DNA of 64,000 nucleotides. It comes from Lepraria neglecta. Taxonomy: Eukaryota > Ascomycota > Lecanoromycetes > Lecanorales > Stereocaulaceae. Where the stretch lies: contig CM065647.1 of NCBI GenBank assembly GCA_033220425.1, forward strand, positions 2,294,001 to 2,358,000. Direction: 5' to 3'. A model generated the notes under the pieces. That model made no database searches and was not told the DNA's origin. It saw only the letters and a program-made list of their open reading frames with translations. Below, piece after piece: positions 23,842 to 34,365 of this stretch. Numbering within the stretch: the stretch's first letter is position 1; the number at the start of each line of letters is the position of its first letter. A program made the translations under genes and the position numbers.

Positions 23842-25164
23842 GTAGGCGGCATTGGGAGGTGATGGACTTGTACACGATGACAGGCCTTGAATACGCCGCG
23901 AGGATCTTCTTTCAGCGGTTGCGCCGCCTGTTTGAAGGCTCTTTCTGCTCGGCATGGCGCGTCAGTGTCGCATTGAGTCCGTTCATCAAGGTGTTATGGA
24001 AGCCAATTAATGTCTCGACCAATGGGTCCTGTGTCGGACTCGTCAGCAGGGTCGGAGCCTTATGCAATACGACTCACAGAATTGACATTATTCAGAGTAA
24101 CGGGACGCATTTATTATTGGCAATAGTTGCCTGAGATTTTCGTGCAGGAGAGGATATTGGTAAACACCAAGCGGGACTTCCCGATATGGACTTGGCGCCG
24201 TATTCACCAATGTCTCAATTACACTGCATTTTGTATCAATACTGCAGCACGCGTGCGATGTTGTAGGTTTTAATTCTTGTGAGGCTATCTAAATCAACCC
24301 TCCATCTCATCCCGAAATAGCCACCTCGAAAGGGTATCTAAGCACAGATATCCTAGCTTGCTCAACAAGGAGCTTCGCCCAGAAATCTCAGAGTGGCAAG
24401 CTAATGTAATGTCGAGAGCACTTATCCCCTATCTTGGATCCACGACCGTTGGCCAGGGACTTGGCACCACACGACATGCTCAATCAGGCTTATCAGCACA
24501 CATTCACTGCGAGAAACTTCGGGCATTTCTCCATACACTCTGCCCAACCACACTCATCAACACGTAGACTTCTGCCAGACCGTCTGTCATTCAACCGTGA
24601 GAACGTTCACTTGGCGCTCGAAATTCCTACGCTCAAGCCTATCATATTTCAGTATATAATTCACTCATGTCCCTCTCTAATTGGTGAATTCTGAGGCTTA
24701 GCACCCAATAGCTGAGCATATACCCCGCCCCACTGACTTTCTGATGGGTGACTTCTGAGGCTTGACCCCTGAAGTTGAGCATACAGTCTGCTCCACCGTC
24801 TTTCTGATTACCCACCTCTCAGGCTTGGTCCCCAGGTAGTTGCGCAGATGCCCTGCTCCACTTTCTTTCCGAATGGTCAGACTATGGGCTCAATCCTATC
24901 CGATTTGCGAAGGACTGGGGACAATTCCCAGCGATTTCCTACAAATGAGGGTGGTTCCAACGTAAATATCAACGCCTTGTTGGAGAACAGTCTTACCATG
25001 GAGACTATGTAAGTGTCAACGCGGGTCTGGTTGAATCATAATAATGTTCATACTTCATATTTGAGCATGATATGCACTGATGAGACGATCTTCTAATCAA
25101 TTTAGCTTGCAGAGTTTTGACTATACAGAACATGTTGTCTCCTGAGCAGTGATATACACAGAGA
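23842..25164. other. Intergenic region with a degenerate minisatellite
   Basis: No gene is supported. Short plus-strand frames at 23859-24134, 24358-24567 and 24434-24694 have no motif. A degenerate ~64-bp tandem repeat occupies about 24684-24880 and is listed separately. The right edge should contain the 3' UTR of the minus-strand helicase. Confidence 0.45.
24684..24880. repeat. Degenerate tandem repeat, three ~64-bp units
   Basis: Three consecutive units start near 24684, 24748 and 24811. Each contains a GAGGCTT/CAGGCTT core, then a CCC-rich stretch, then AGTTGAGCA (variants AGCTGAGCA, AGTTGCGCA), then CTGCTCCAC and TTTCTGAT. Units differ at many positions, so the array is old. A related repeat with the same period and core appears in reverse orientation near 46140-46440. 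Confidence 0.7.
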
Positions 25165-28100
25165 TCACTCTATCAATGACTCCAGTTCCTGTTCGTACGT
25201 CAGTGACAATTCGGAGTGAGAGTAAAGTGTTCCTACATTGATGCCATCGCCCTCATTAGCATCATCGCCTGTTGACGTAGAAAGCTTTGCCAGCCAAATC
25301 TTGCGTCTTTGCCGTGCCTTGATCAACTGGAAAGGATTATTAGTCTCAGGTGGAGGACGACAGCAGTCATCAACTTACCTCTTCGATTGAATCTTTCACA
25401 ATGTAGCGCATGATGACAACATCCTTGTTCTGGTCGATTCTATCAACGCGTGCCGCAGCTTGAGCCTCGACCATAGGGTTCCATTGAGGTTCCACGATAT
25501 GCACGTGGGTGGCAGCCGTCAGGTTCAGACTGCTGTATGTCAGTCTGTAATCTTTCATGGCAGCTTGAGCAATGTGAAAAGACTTGCCCTACGGAGCCAC
25601 TTCCGAATGAAAGTAGCATGATCTGCAATTCTGGCTCGGTCTGGAATCTTTCTATAGCTTTTTTCCTTTGGTCAAGAGCCAGACTGCCATCGATACGGGA
25701 ATATTGCATATTGCATCTTGATAGAGCCGCTTCTAGTGCATCTAGTGTCGTGGTCCAGCATGAGAAAACCAGGCTACAAGCAGTGAGCAACTGGGGGTGG
25801 GGCTGATGACAAAATAAGTGTCTCACCTCTTGATCGGCTTGTCATCGCTGTGTCGCTTTTGATCAAGCTGAAGAAGATTACACATGATGCTGTCAATCTT
25901 TGAGGACGATTCTGCTCCTGATTGTAGTACATCATCTAGCTCCATGTTGACGTCGTTGTTACCGGCATATCTGGACACCTGATCATCAATCTGAGACACC
26001 AGGGTATCCATGCCCTCACAGACACCATTCTTCAGCAATGTTGAATCTGTTGCCAGACCTAAAGAAGCATCCTCCTCGAAGGCGCATTCTGGACAGTACT
26101 GGGGCCCACCGGTTGCATTCGAGGTCGACCGAGAGAGTTGAGACGATGGTAAGACGTCCGCACACCTGCTGCAGACATACTGTCTGTGCTGGGACTGACG
26201 AGTGGCGACTATGTCAGGTCTGGAGATTTGGTCCCGTAGTCCATGGCTGCAGACTTGCCTCATCTGGAGTATGTATGAGAGCAAAGTATGGGAAGACGAG
26301 CTCTTTCCGGTACGGGTGATCGTCTTTCGAGCCTGGGCGCGTATAGAACTGTATTTTTCGCGCTCAGCTCGAGAGAGTTCAACGGGTTCCTCGGTCTCTG
26401 AGCGGCCGCAATGGGTCTCGGAAGACGTGGATCTTTTCAAGGCAACGGTCCTCATAAGTAATCGGAGGTTATTCAGTCCATTTACGTCCTTACTTCCCAG
26501 GGGGTCCAAGATCCAGCGTCGAGTATTTGAACGATTTTCGACAGGATGAAAACGTAAGAATTCAGTGAGCGTAAAGAGATCCTCTAGCCTGTTCTGGACA
26601 GGTGTCCCGGTAAGACACCATCTCCTCTCAGCCTTAAGGTTCATAGTGGCTTGGAATGCTTTAGTGCGGTTCCGTATATGATGTGCTATCATATAGAAAG
26701 CACCAATCAGTATTAAATTTGGGAGACTGTTGGAGAGAGATGGGTGGAGTGTACCTTCATCTAGCACGACACGGTACCATGGTGTTGCTTGGAGGTTGTT
26801 TGATCTATTCGCATCGGAATAGACTGTCTCGTAAGTCGTAAACACGATATCATGTTCTGCAAGACTTCTAGGGTCAATGTTAGTCCCTTGACCGTAATAA
26901 AAGAGCTTTTTGAGCTCTGATGAAGTATGCCTAAGGAGATTTAGCAGAAGACAGCAAGCTCCCAATCTGCTGTTCACGGACCTGTGCAACTCCTGTTCCC
27001 AGCTATATAGGGCTTTTACTATGTTAGCAAGCGGTGGAATGTTAGCAAGCAAAAGTGTTACGGGATTCAGTACTAGACTTGGGTGTAATGACAAGCGTCG
27101 CTCCTGAGACACTCGTGCCTTGCCCTTCTCCAACTCGGATCTCTTCACACCGCCGGCGAGAAGAGCGTGCATGGTCTAGAGTATGCATAATTAGTGCAAG
27201 GAGTGACAGCGATTTGCCCATCCCCATGTTGTCTCCCAATATCCCCCCACGGGAACCCTGCGGCTTTCTATATCGCTTCTCCTTGGTGATCTTATGTATA
27301 AAACTATGAGTAGTTAATTAGATAGTATTCGAATGTGATGCACCAATGTCCTCACCCATCTCTATAATTGATAGTAGTTGGCTCCCATAGCGAAAGCATA
27401 TTCTCTTCTTCATCCTCACGAGCGATCATAAATTGCACAGCGCTTAGCTGATGCCTAGAACCATGATGAAAGTGAGTTAGCAAATGCTGCTGGCTGATGT
27501 CCTGAAGTCGAACCTTTTAAGCACTGTCCTAATCCGCGCATCCTGTTCGAATCCACAAGGCTCTACGACATCGTTGGAGGAATCCAATATCTCTTCAACC
27601 TCCGTTGCAAAGTCCATCTTGGGAGCATTTTGCGTGGTGATAAGTAGAGGGGTGGTCGAGATATCGTCCCAGGTGAGGAAGTGGGGGTTTCGATAGGTGG
27701 TTTTGCTGTCGAGACAGGTTGGCTCCTGTAGGAACATGCCAGCATCCGATAACATTGACCCAACTTCATCGAGGTATTGATCAGACCCAAATACATTGAT
27801 CTGCAGCGGTGTTATGGAAGAGGACTTCTTTTGCTGAGGACCGCAATCCATCTGCTCTTCTTCATGCCCCAAGAATACCTCGAACTTAACGGAAGTATCA
27901 ATCTCTTTCAGCCGCTTCAGGTGCACGGCAGTCTTGGTATCAACAATCCCAATCTCTTCAGATGTAGGCAGCAATACGGTAGTCGCATCGGTTCTAAATC
28001 GGAGGCTGAGGGCAATGGGATGTTTCGTAGAAGTAATCCGATTCTTTGGCTGCCCAAGGGCTCGGAACGGCTTGATCCTGCCATCGAGGAGCTGTTGAGT

Positions 28101-28473
28101 TTGTTCAGCCCGAATCGAAGCTCGGAAAGGTGCTTGACCTTACCGTACCAAAACATACGATCCTTTGTAGAGAACCTACATCCATCCTATCTGACTCGGC
28201 TCCTGCCGGGCTCATGCATCTCAGCGGAGATGAAGATATACTGCGCACGTTGAGTACAGCACTTGAGGCTGTGGACGTGGTCTGAATTCCCGTACTGGCG
28301 GTGGCCCCATCGCTGGTCGTGACCTGCGATGACACGTCGGCTTCGTCTTCATCATTGAGAATCAGTTGAAGTAATGGATTGATGGCCTGATTGGTTCGTC
28401 TCTTGACATGAGGCGGTTCGCATTCCACGGCCGTAGATCCAAGATTATGGCGAGACCTCTTGAGGCTCGACAT
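25165..28473 (-). CDS. SNF2-family DNA helicase/translocase, HLTF/Rad5-Rad16-like
   Basis: Eleven exons (28473-28144, 28091-27514, 27454-27356, 27303-27074, 27018-26982, 26930-26755, 26685-25827, 25773-25588, 25529-25379, 25326-25237, 25188-25165) give about 919 aa with consistent phases. Residues ~100-190 (RIVCFGT ... EIGIVDTKTAVHLKRL) resemble a HIRAN-like module. SNF2 motifs follow: GGILGDNMGMGKS near 359, DEAHHIRN near 484 (split by an intron), and RRWCLTGTPVQN. The C-terminal helicase domain has SLVFSCWTTTLDAL, YSRIDGSL, LLSFGSGSVGLNLTAA and QAAARVDRIDQNKDV. Between the lobes only two CxxC pairs remain (YVCSRC, YCPEC), short of a full RING. Such proteins remodel stalled forks or chromatin in the nucleus. 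The eighth intron uses a GC donor (25587-25530). The last intron is 48 nt and in frame, so its removal is likely but not certain. Exact subfamily is open. Confidence 0.9.
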
Positions 28474-28821
28474 TGCTGGTATTTAGGAATTTGCACGATG
28501 TGCAGGAGGCCATCTCCTCATCGGCAGAGCGAAGTCCTGGATTGCGCTCCAAGCCGCGAAAGTCTTGCTCTCGAGTACTGGCTAACGATTCGTTTGGCTA
28601 GCGGTCATTGGTTGGGCATCATGCAGTCCAGACGGGAGCAGCTAGCCCTGGCTGAAGACACAGCCTTGCACACCAGGCAGCCATGGGGCGCAAGGCACCT
28701 TGCCCATCGGAAGAGCTTCTTGCTGGTAACATGTTTTCGCAAGAGCTATAAGAATTGGGCTCCGTCTGCTGCTGTCTGCAAGGTAAAACTTGACGTCTTT
28801 GTTCGCGGGGGTCGATTCAGA
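28474..28821. promoter_or_regulatory. Divergent promoter region between SNF2 helicase and NLR-like gene
   Basis: The start codons of the two genes are 348 bp apart and point away from each other. The interval therefore probably holds both promoters and leaders. It is partly open in the NLR frame (from 28408), but the first ATG in that frame is at 28822. I see no clear TATA box. I cannot say whether the two genes are co-regulated. Confidence 0.45.
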
Positions 28822-31800
28822 ATGGCTGCTGCACCTGCTTTTCGTCAAAGCCTAACGGCCTTCAAGTTGCGGCTCTCGACACCGGACGAGGAGAAATTCG
28901 TGCTGACAACCTTCGAGGACCTCAAAACTGCCGTGAAGGAGATCCAGCAGGAACAAGCTCAACGACGAGGGTATCGGAACTTGACCAAGATCAAACCTTT
29001 TCTGGTCACCTTACAGCAGTACGCGCTTGTCATTGAACAATTCGTCAACGCCAAATCCGACTTTCTAGCATTCATATGGGTCCGTGACTACATCCCCCCA
29101 TCTAGGTTGTCCAATTTTGACTGACCGAGTCCAAACAAAGGGGCCCATAAAATTATGTCTCCAAGTATGATGAATTAGGCGTGTACTTTGTGAAAGATTC
29201 CTGTCACTAATGAATGGTGACATTGTAGATTGCCTCAAGGCTGACAGAGGCATTCGATTGGCTTCTGGATGCCTATGCACGGATCGGAGAGTCCTTGCCA
29301 GTCTTCTCGGCAGTTGACAATCTCTTCTCCTCTCATCGGCATGATTACGTCCAGCAAATCTTGGCCAATGTCTACGAAGATATTTTATGCTTTCACCAAC
29401 GCGCAATTGTTTTCTTCAAGCAGTCAAGTGGGTGCTTTGTCATCTATATAGATCCCGTACTGACATAACGCAGCATGGACCCTAGCTTTCAAGACCACTT
29501 TTCGAACGTTCAGCGTCATGTTTGGAGACGTGGCCAAGAATCTTCAAAGATCCAAAGAGCTTCTCATTCAAAGTGCAAGTGTTGCCCACTTCCAAGAGGC
29601 ACAGGAAGCTAGGTTGCTCCTCACTCAAGAGTTCAACGCTCAGAAAGAAAGACACGAACAGCATCAAAGACTAGCTGTAGTCGGTTGGCTTTCGCACATC
29701 TCTTGCGATCTCCTGCATGCGGAGCTTCAGGAAACGCGTCAAAGATTCCCGGATACCACTCGTTGGATATTTGATACGGCTCAGATGTGTGAATGGCTGC
29801 GCAAAGATAACTCAAGCAGCCTCATCCTTTGGCTTTGTGGCGTTCCTGGAGCAGGTGAATCCCACAATACGACACAAAATTTTGACGTGCTGACTGTTCT
29901 TTTAAAGGGAAAACGGTATTGTTCAGCTCTGTTACTGACCATATAAAGGCAAATTACCCAAACTCTCAAGTCATTTTCTTCTATTGCAAAGAGAGTGACC
30001 CTTTACGGAGAAGCTTTGTTGATGTTGCCAGATCCTTGATCACCCAAATCTTGGAGTTGAATCCAGTCTGTACACGCTATCTCTACGACAAGGCACTGAG
30101 TAGTGTTGAACAAAACCTTAGTTCCATGTCCACATGTATAGAGATACTGGAGAGCCTTGCTTTGCATCACAGTCAGCTGTTCATTGGGATTGATGGTTTG
30201 GACGAGTGCGGAAAGCTGGAAAGAAGCAGGATACTAGCCATGCTCCATCGCATTCTAGGATCGTCTAAAGCAAAAGTGAATGTGAGAATATTCTTGGCAA
30301 GTCGCAAGGAGGGGGACATAGAGAAGTCTTTGGAGTCTGCGAACAGGCTCGAGATCAGGCCTTTCCACCTCAAAAAGGACATTAGCAGCTATGTCCGTGT
30401 GCAAGTCTTGGAGCTAGGCAAGAAATTCGATCTTTCTGCCGAGCGCCAGAAGCACACCACAATAGAAATTACAACGCGCGTAGATGGTATGTGGGCATCA
30501 CCGTCGGCTGATTACCTCAATTAATTTCTTTCGCTCAGGTATGTTTCTCCTGGCTCGACTCATTATGGACAACCTTTTGGATCAAATCTGCCATGAGGAT
30601 CTGGAAGAGGAGTTGAGAAGCGAAATATTGCCTAAGGGCATCGAGCAAGCGTAAGTCCCAGTGTCTGGCGCGCTAAAGGATACAAACTAAGTGCTATAGA
30701 TATGGACGTATTCTGTTCCGAATGCAGAAGAGACACCATTCGCCAATACGATGGGAACGCTCAAAGCTCGGCTTAGATGTTCTCACAATGGCCAAAAGGC
30801 CCTTGAAAGTCCACGAGATTCAAGCAGCGCTTTCTATCCGCATACAGGACAACAGCATCGACTTTAGAGAGCGAAGATCACTGATAACCGTTGAGGAGCT
30901 TTTAGGTCCCATTGTCGAAGTCCATGCTGATACTAACGTGAGCTTCATTCATTCCACGGCTAGGGAGTGAGCACACTGATATTTAACCTCAATAGCAAAG
31001 CTGATATGATCCAGTTATCTTCTCCAGTATCATAGCGATCATTTTATTGATCCTGGTGCTGCCGAATTGAGGTTGGCACGACTGTGCACCTCTTACCTCA
31101 CATTCAAGTGCTTCAGTCCTTTCCTCAATGATTCGGGTATCAAAGATGCTGTTCATAGAGGAGACTACGCTTTCCAGGAATATGCAACATTCAATTGGAT
31201 ACGCCATGTGGACTCCCTAGGGAGTTATAGCAATTTAGGGACCCATGGCGAGATCTCAAGCATGGGAGACTCGATTGCACATCTACATTCGCATCATCTC
31301 GAAGAACATGCGGAAGAAATCTCATTCTCAGACAGTGACAGGACTAATCGTGACGAGCCAGACTTCACGGAAAGACTTGAAGATCTCCGAAGCATCTATG
31401 ACTCAGCAGATACTATCCACTGCAATGAAGATCTACCAGGTAAAGTTACTCCATTGTCGTGCCTACACCACGTCTACTTATTGACACCATTCTTACCTCG
31501 CAGACTTGAAATCATATCTGCTACTTCGACTTGTCAAAGTTCGGGCTGTGCTAGAAGAACTTTCGCCTGAAGAGTTGGAGGCATCGCCCCTATTGACCGA
31601 GGCTTACGGCGAATCGCTGTACAAATGTCCTATGGTAAATTGTAATCGTTTCTGTCAAGGCTTCGCGAATCGACATGGTCGAGATGAGCATGTTAAGAGG
31701 CACAAACGAGCACACAAATGCACGTACGAAGGGTGTGACTATATGGAGCTGGGCTTTTCCACCGCCGCTGAACTCAACAGACATCTTCAGCTTTGCCATT

Positions 31801-34349
31801 CCACATCATCTGAAGGCTTCACATTCCCGAACGTCAAGTCTGTCTCGACAAGTAAGGCTCTCAACGATGCCATAGATGGTGATGACGCCTTAGCTGTCCG
31901 GGATATTTGCATTGCGCTCTTGAAGCAGCCGCATGTAGAGAATGGATTCCTACTGAGAGCCATCAGACAGAAGAGCGTGAAAGCGGCGTTGGCAGTGGTG
32001 GAGTTGTTAGGAACCAAAAAGGAAGTGGACCACAAGGACAGAAACGGGAAGCTGGCATTACATGAGGCAGTAAGGTTGCAGCATGAGGAGTTACTAAAGC
32101 GAATTTTGGACACGGAGGTTGATGTCAACGCTGAAGACAGAAGCGCCAAAGTTCCCTTTTTGATAGCTCTAGAAGATCGCTTTTTTCATGCCGCGGAACT
32201 GCTACTGAATCACGATAGATTCGAGCTCAAGCCCAGTGCCTGGACGTCAGAAGTCTTTCACAAAAGCATTATACAGACTGCATCTAGCGGTCGCAACAAT
32301 ATCCTACGAGCCATTTTCGAAAGCTCCGCTGAGGCGTTCGCGCAAAAACCTATGCCAATATCGAGGATGATCCTTCGATCACTGGCTGAAGCTGGTTCAA
32401 ATAACCACGAATCAACTGTCACCTTACTCCTTACCTCGGCTCTCGACCTAGGATTGAGGTCATACTTAGGTGAAGAGCTCATCAAGGAACTACCGAGGGG
32501 CATAGAAGCCGTTACGAAGCTGCTTATAGATGGTTCTCTGAACCTCAGACTTGGTGTGGACAAAAGTGGAAAGACTAGAGGCAATGCCCTTGCACGTGCT
32601 GCCAAGACAGATGACAAGGAGACAATTCTGCGTCTTCTAAAAAGTGGAGCCGACATCAATTTCAGCTCCGGTCTGAGGTATAATGCATTGGGAGCTGCTG
32701 CGAGGGACGGCAAACTGTCAATGGTACAATTTCTACTAGAGAAGGGGGCAGATGTCAATGCAAAGGGTGGCGAAGCTGGCAATGCGCTGTATCTGGCTTG
32801 TGTGAAAGGCGAGCTGGCAATCGTCCAGACGCTTCTTTCAGCAGGAGCAAATGTTAATACACACGGCAAACATCATGAGACTGCACTAGGGTTGGCATCG
32901 AACAACAAGCACGAGGATATTGTTCGGTTACTACTTGAGAAGGGAGCGGATGTCAATATTCAGGGTAATATATACGGCACAGCGCTAAGCCGTGCTTTCT
33001 CGGGAGGCTCTGATGCTATTATCCGGCTACTGCTTGAAAAAGGCGCTGATTTCATTGCTCCTGGTGGGTCTTATGGTACTGCGTTGATTTTAGCTTGCGC
33101 CAAAGGAGAAGAAGCTAAAGTTCAGCTTTTACTTGAAAAGGGAGCAGATGTTAATCTACAGGACCAAAATCAACGGACTGCGCTTCACGAAGCTTTCAGA
33201 TATGGGAACAAGAGCATTGTTCAGCTTTTACTTGAAAAGGGAGCAGATGTTAATCTACAGGACCAAAATCAACGGACTGCGCTTCACGAAGCTTCCTCCA
33301 GATATGAGAACAAGAGCATCGTTCAGCTTTTACTTGAAAAGGGAGCAGATATTCATCTACAGGACCAAAATCAACGGACTGCGCTTCACCTAGCTTCCAG
33401 ATCTGGGGATAAGAACATCGTTCAGCTTTTACTTGAAAAGGGAGCAGATGTTGATCTACAGGACCAAATTCAACGGACTGCGCTTCACGAAGCTTCCAAA
33501 TCTGGAAACAAGAACATCGTTCAGCTTTTACTTGAAAAGGGAGCAGATGTTAATCTACAGGACCAAATTCAACGGACTGCGCTTCACGAAGCTTCCAAAT
33601 CTGGAAACAAGAACATCGTTCAGCTTTTACTTGAAAAGGGAGCAGATGTTAATCTACAGGACCAAAATCAACGGACTGCGCTTCACGAAGCTTCCTCCAG
33701 ATATGGGAACAAGAGCATCGTTCAGCTTTTACTTGAAAAGGGAGCAGATGTTGATCTACAGGACCAAAATCAACGGACTGCGCTTCACGAAGCTTCCAAA
33801 TCTGGAAACAAGAACATCGTTCAGCTTTTACTTGAAAAGGGAGCAGATATTCATCTGCAGGGCAGCGGGCAACGGACTGCGCTTCACGAAGCTTCCGGAT
33901 CTGGGGACGAGAACATCGTTCAGCTTTTACTTGAGAAGGGAGCAGATGTTAATCCACGGGACCAAAATCAATGGACTGCGCTTCACGAAGCTTCCAGATC
34001 TGGGAATAAGAACATCGTTCAGCTTTTACTTGATAAGGGAGCAGATATTCATCTGCAGGACAGCGGGCAACTGACTGCGCTTCACATAGCTTCCGTATTT
34101 GGGAACAAGAGCATCGTTCAGCTTTTACTTGAAAAGGGAGCAGATGTTAATCTACAGGACAAAAATCAAGGGACTGCGCTTCACGAAGCTTCCAGATCTG
34201 GGGATAAGAACATCGTTCAGCTTTTACTTGAAAAGGGAGCAGATATTAATCTACGGGACCAAAATCAAGGGACTGCGCTTCACGAAGCTTCCAGATATGG
34301 GAATAAGAATATCGTTCAGCTTTTACTTGAAAAGGGAGCAGAAGGATAG
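28822..34349 (+). CDS. NLR-like STAND receptor: fungal N-domain, NACHT, C2H2 fingers, ankyrin repeats
   Basis: Nine exons (28822-29079, 29141-29164, 29229-29427, 29474-29854, 29908-30486, 30539-30650, 30700-30966, 31015-31439, 31504-34349) encode about 1696 aa; all eight introns (46-64 nt) keep frame. Residues 1-210 match the helical N-terminal domain (DUF7708-like, to be verified) that often precedes NACHT in fungi (LPFLNALQQ-like KPFLVTLQQYALVIEQF, then FIWGPIKLCLQ). NACHT: Walker A GVPGAGKT near 286, split by an intron, and Walker B LFIGIDGLDEC near 378. Two C2H2 fingers follow near 788-846 (CPMVNC...H...H and CTYEGC...H...H). Ankyrins fill ~850-1696; the last 12 units, from 33159, are nearly identical. 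The frame ends EKGAEG-stop inside a unit, leaving three further ankyrin-like units out of frame. By family, such proteins sense ligands and trigger nonself or heterokaryon-type responses; ligand and effector here are unknown. Confidence 0.9.
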
Positions 34350-34365
34350 CCTGCAACGGACTGCG
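33120..34365 (+). repeat. In-frame tandem array of ~99-bp ankyrin-coding units
   Basis: Twelve units follow each other, each starting around CAGGACCAAAATCAACGG and coding QDQNQRTALHEAS...NIVQLLLEKGAD. Ten are 99 nt; two (near 33258 and 33657) are 102 nt because of an extra Ser codon. The neighbouring units starting near 33459 and 33558 are identical over 99 nt. Variation is concentrated at a few codons: the DQNQ/DQIQ/GSGQ/DSGQ position, the residues after EAS, and VNL/VDL/IHL at the unit end. The earlier ankyrins (32590-33120) are much more diverged. This pattern means recent unit duplication or continuing homogenisation. Confidence 0.95.

Noticed and set aside
27535-27560. GTTCGAATCC box resembling a tRNA B box
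   Set aside because: It lies antisense within a coding exon of the helicase, and the flanking stem bases do not pair.
33133-34074. Repetitive Arg/Leu-rich frames inside the ankyrin array as a separate gene
   Set aside because: They are another frame of the array kept open by the multiple-of-three unit length; the ankyrin frame is the conserved one.
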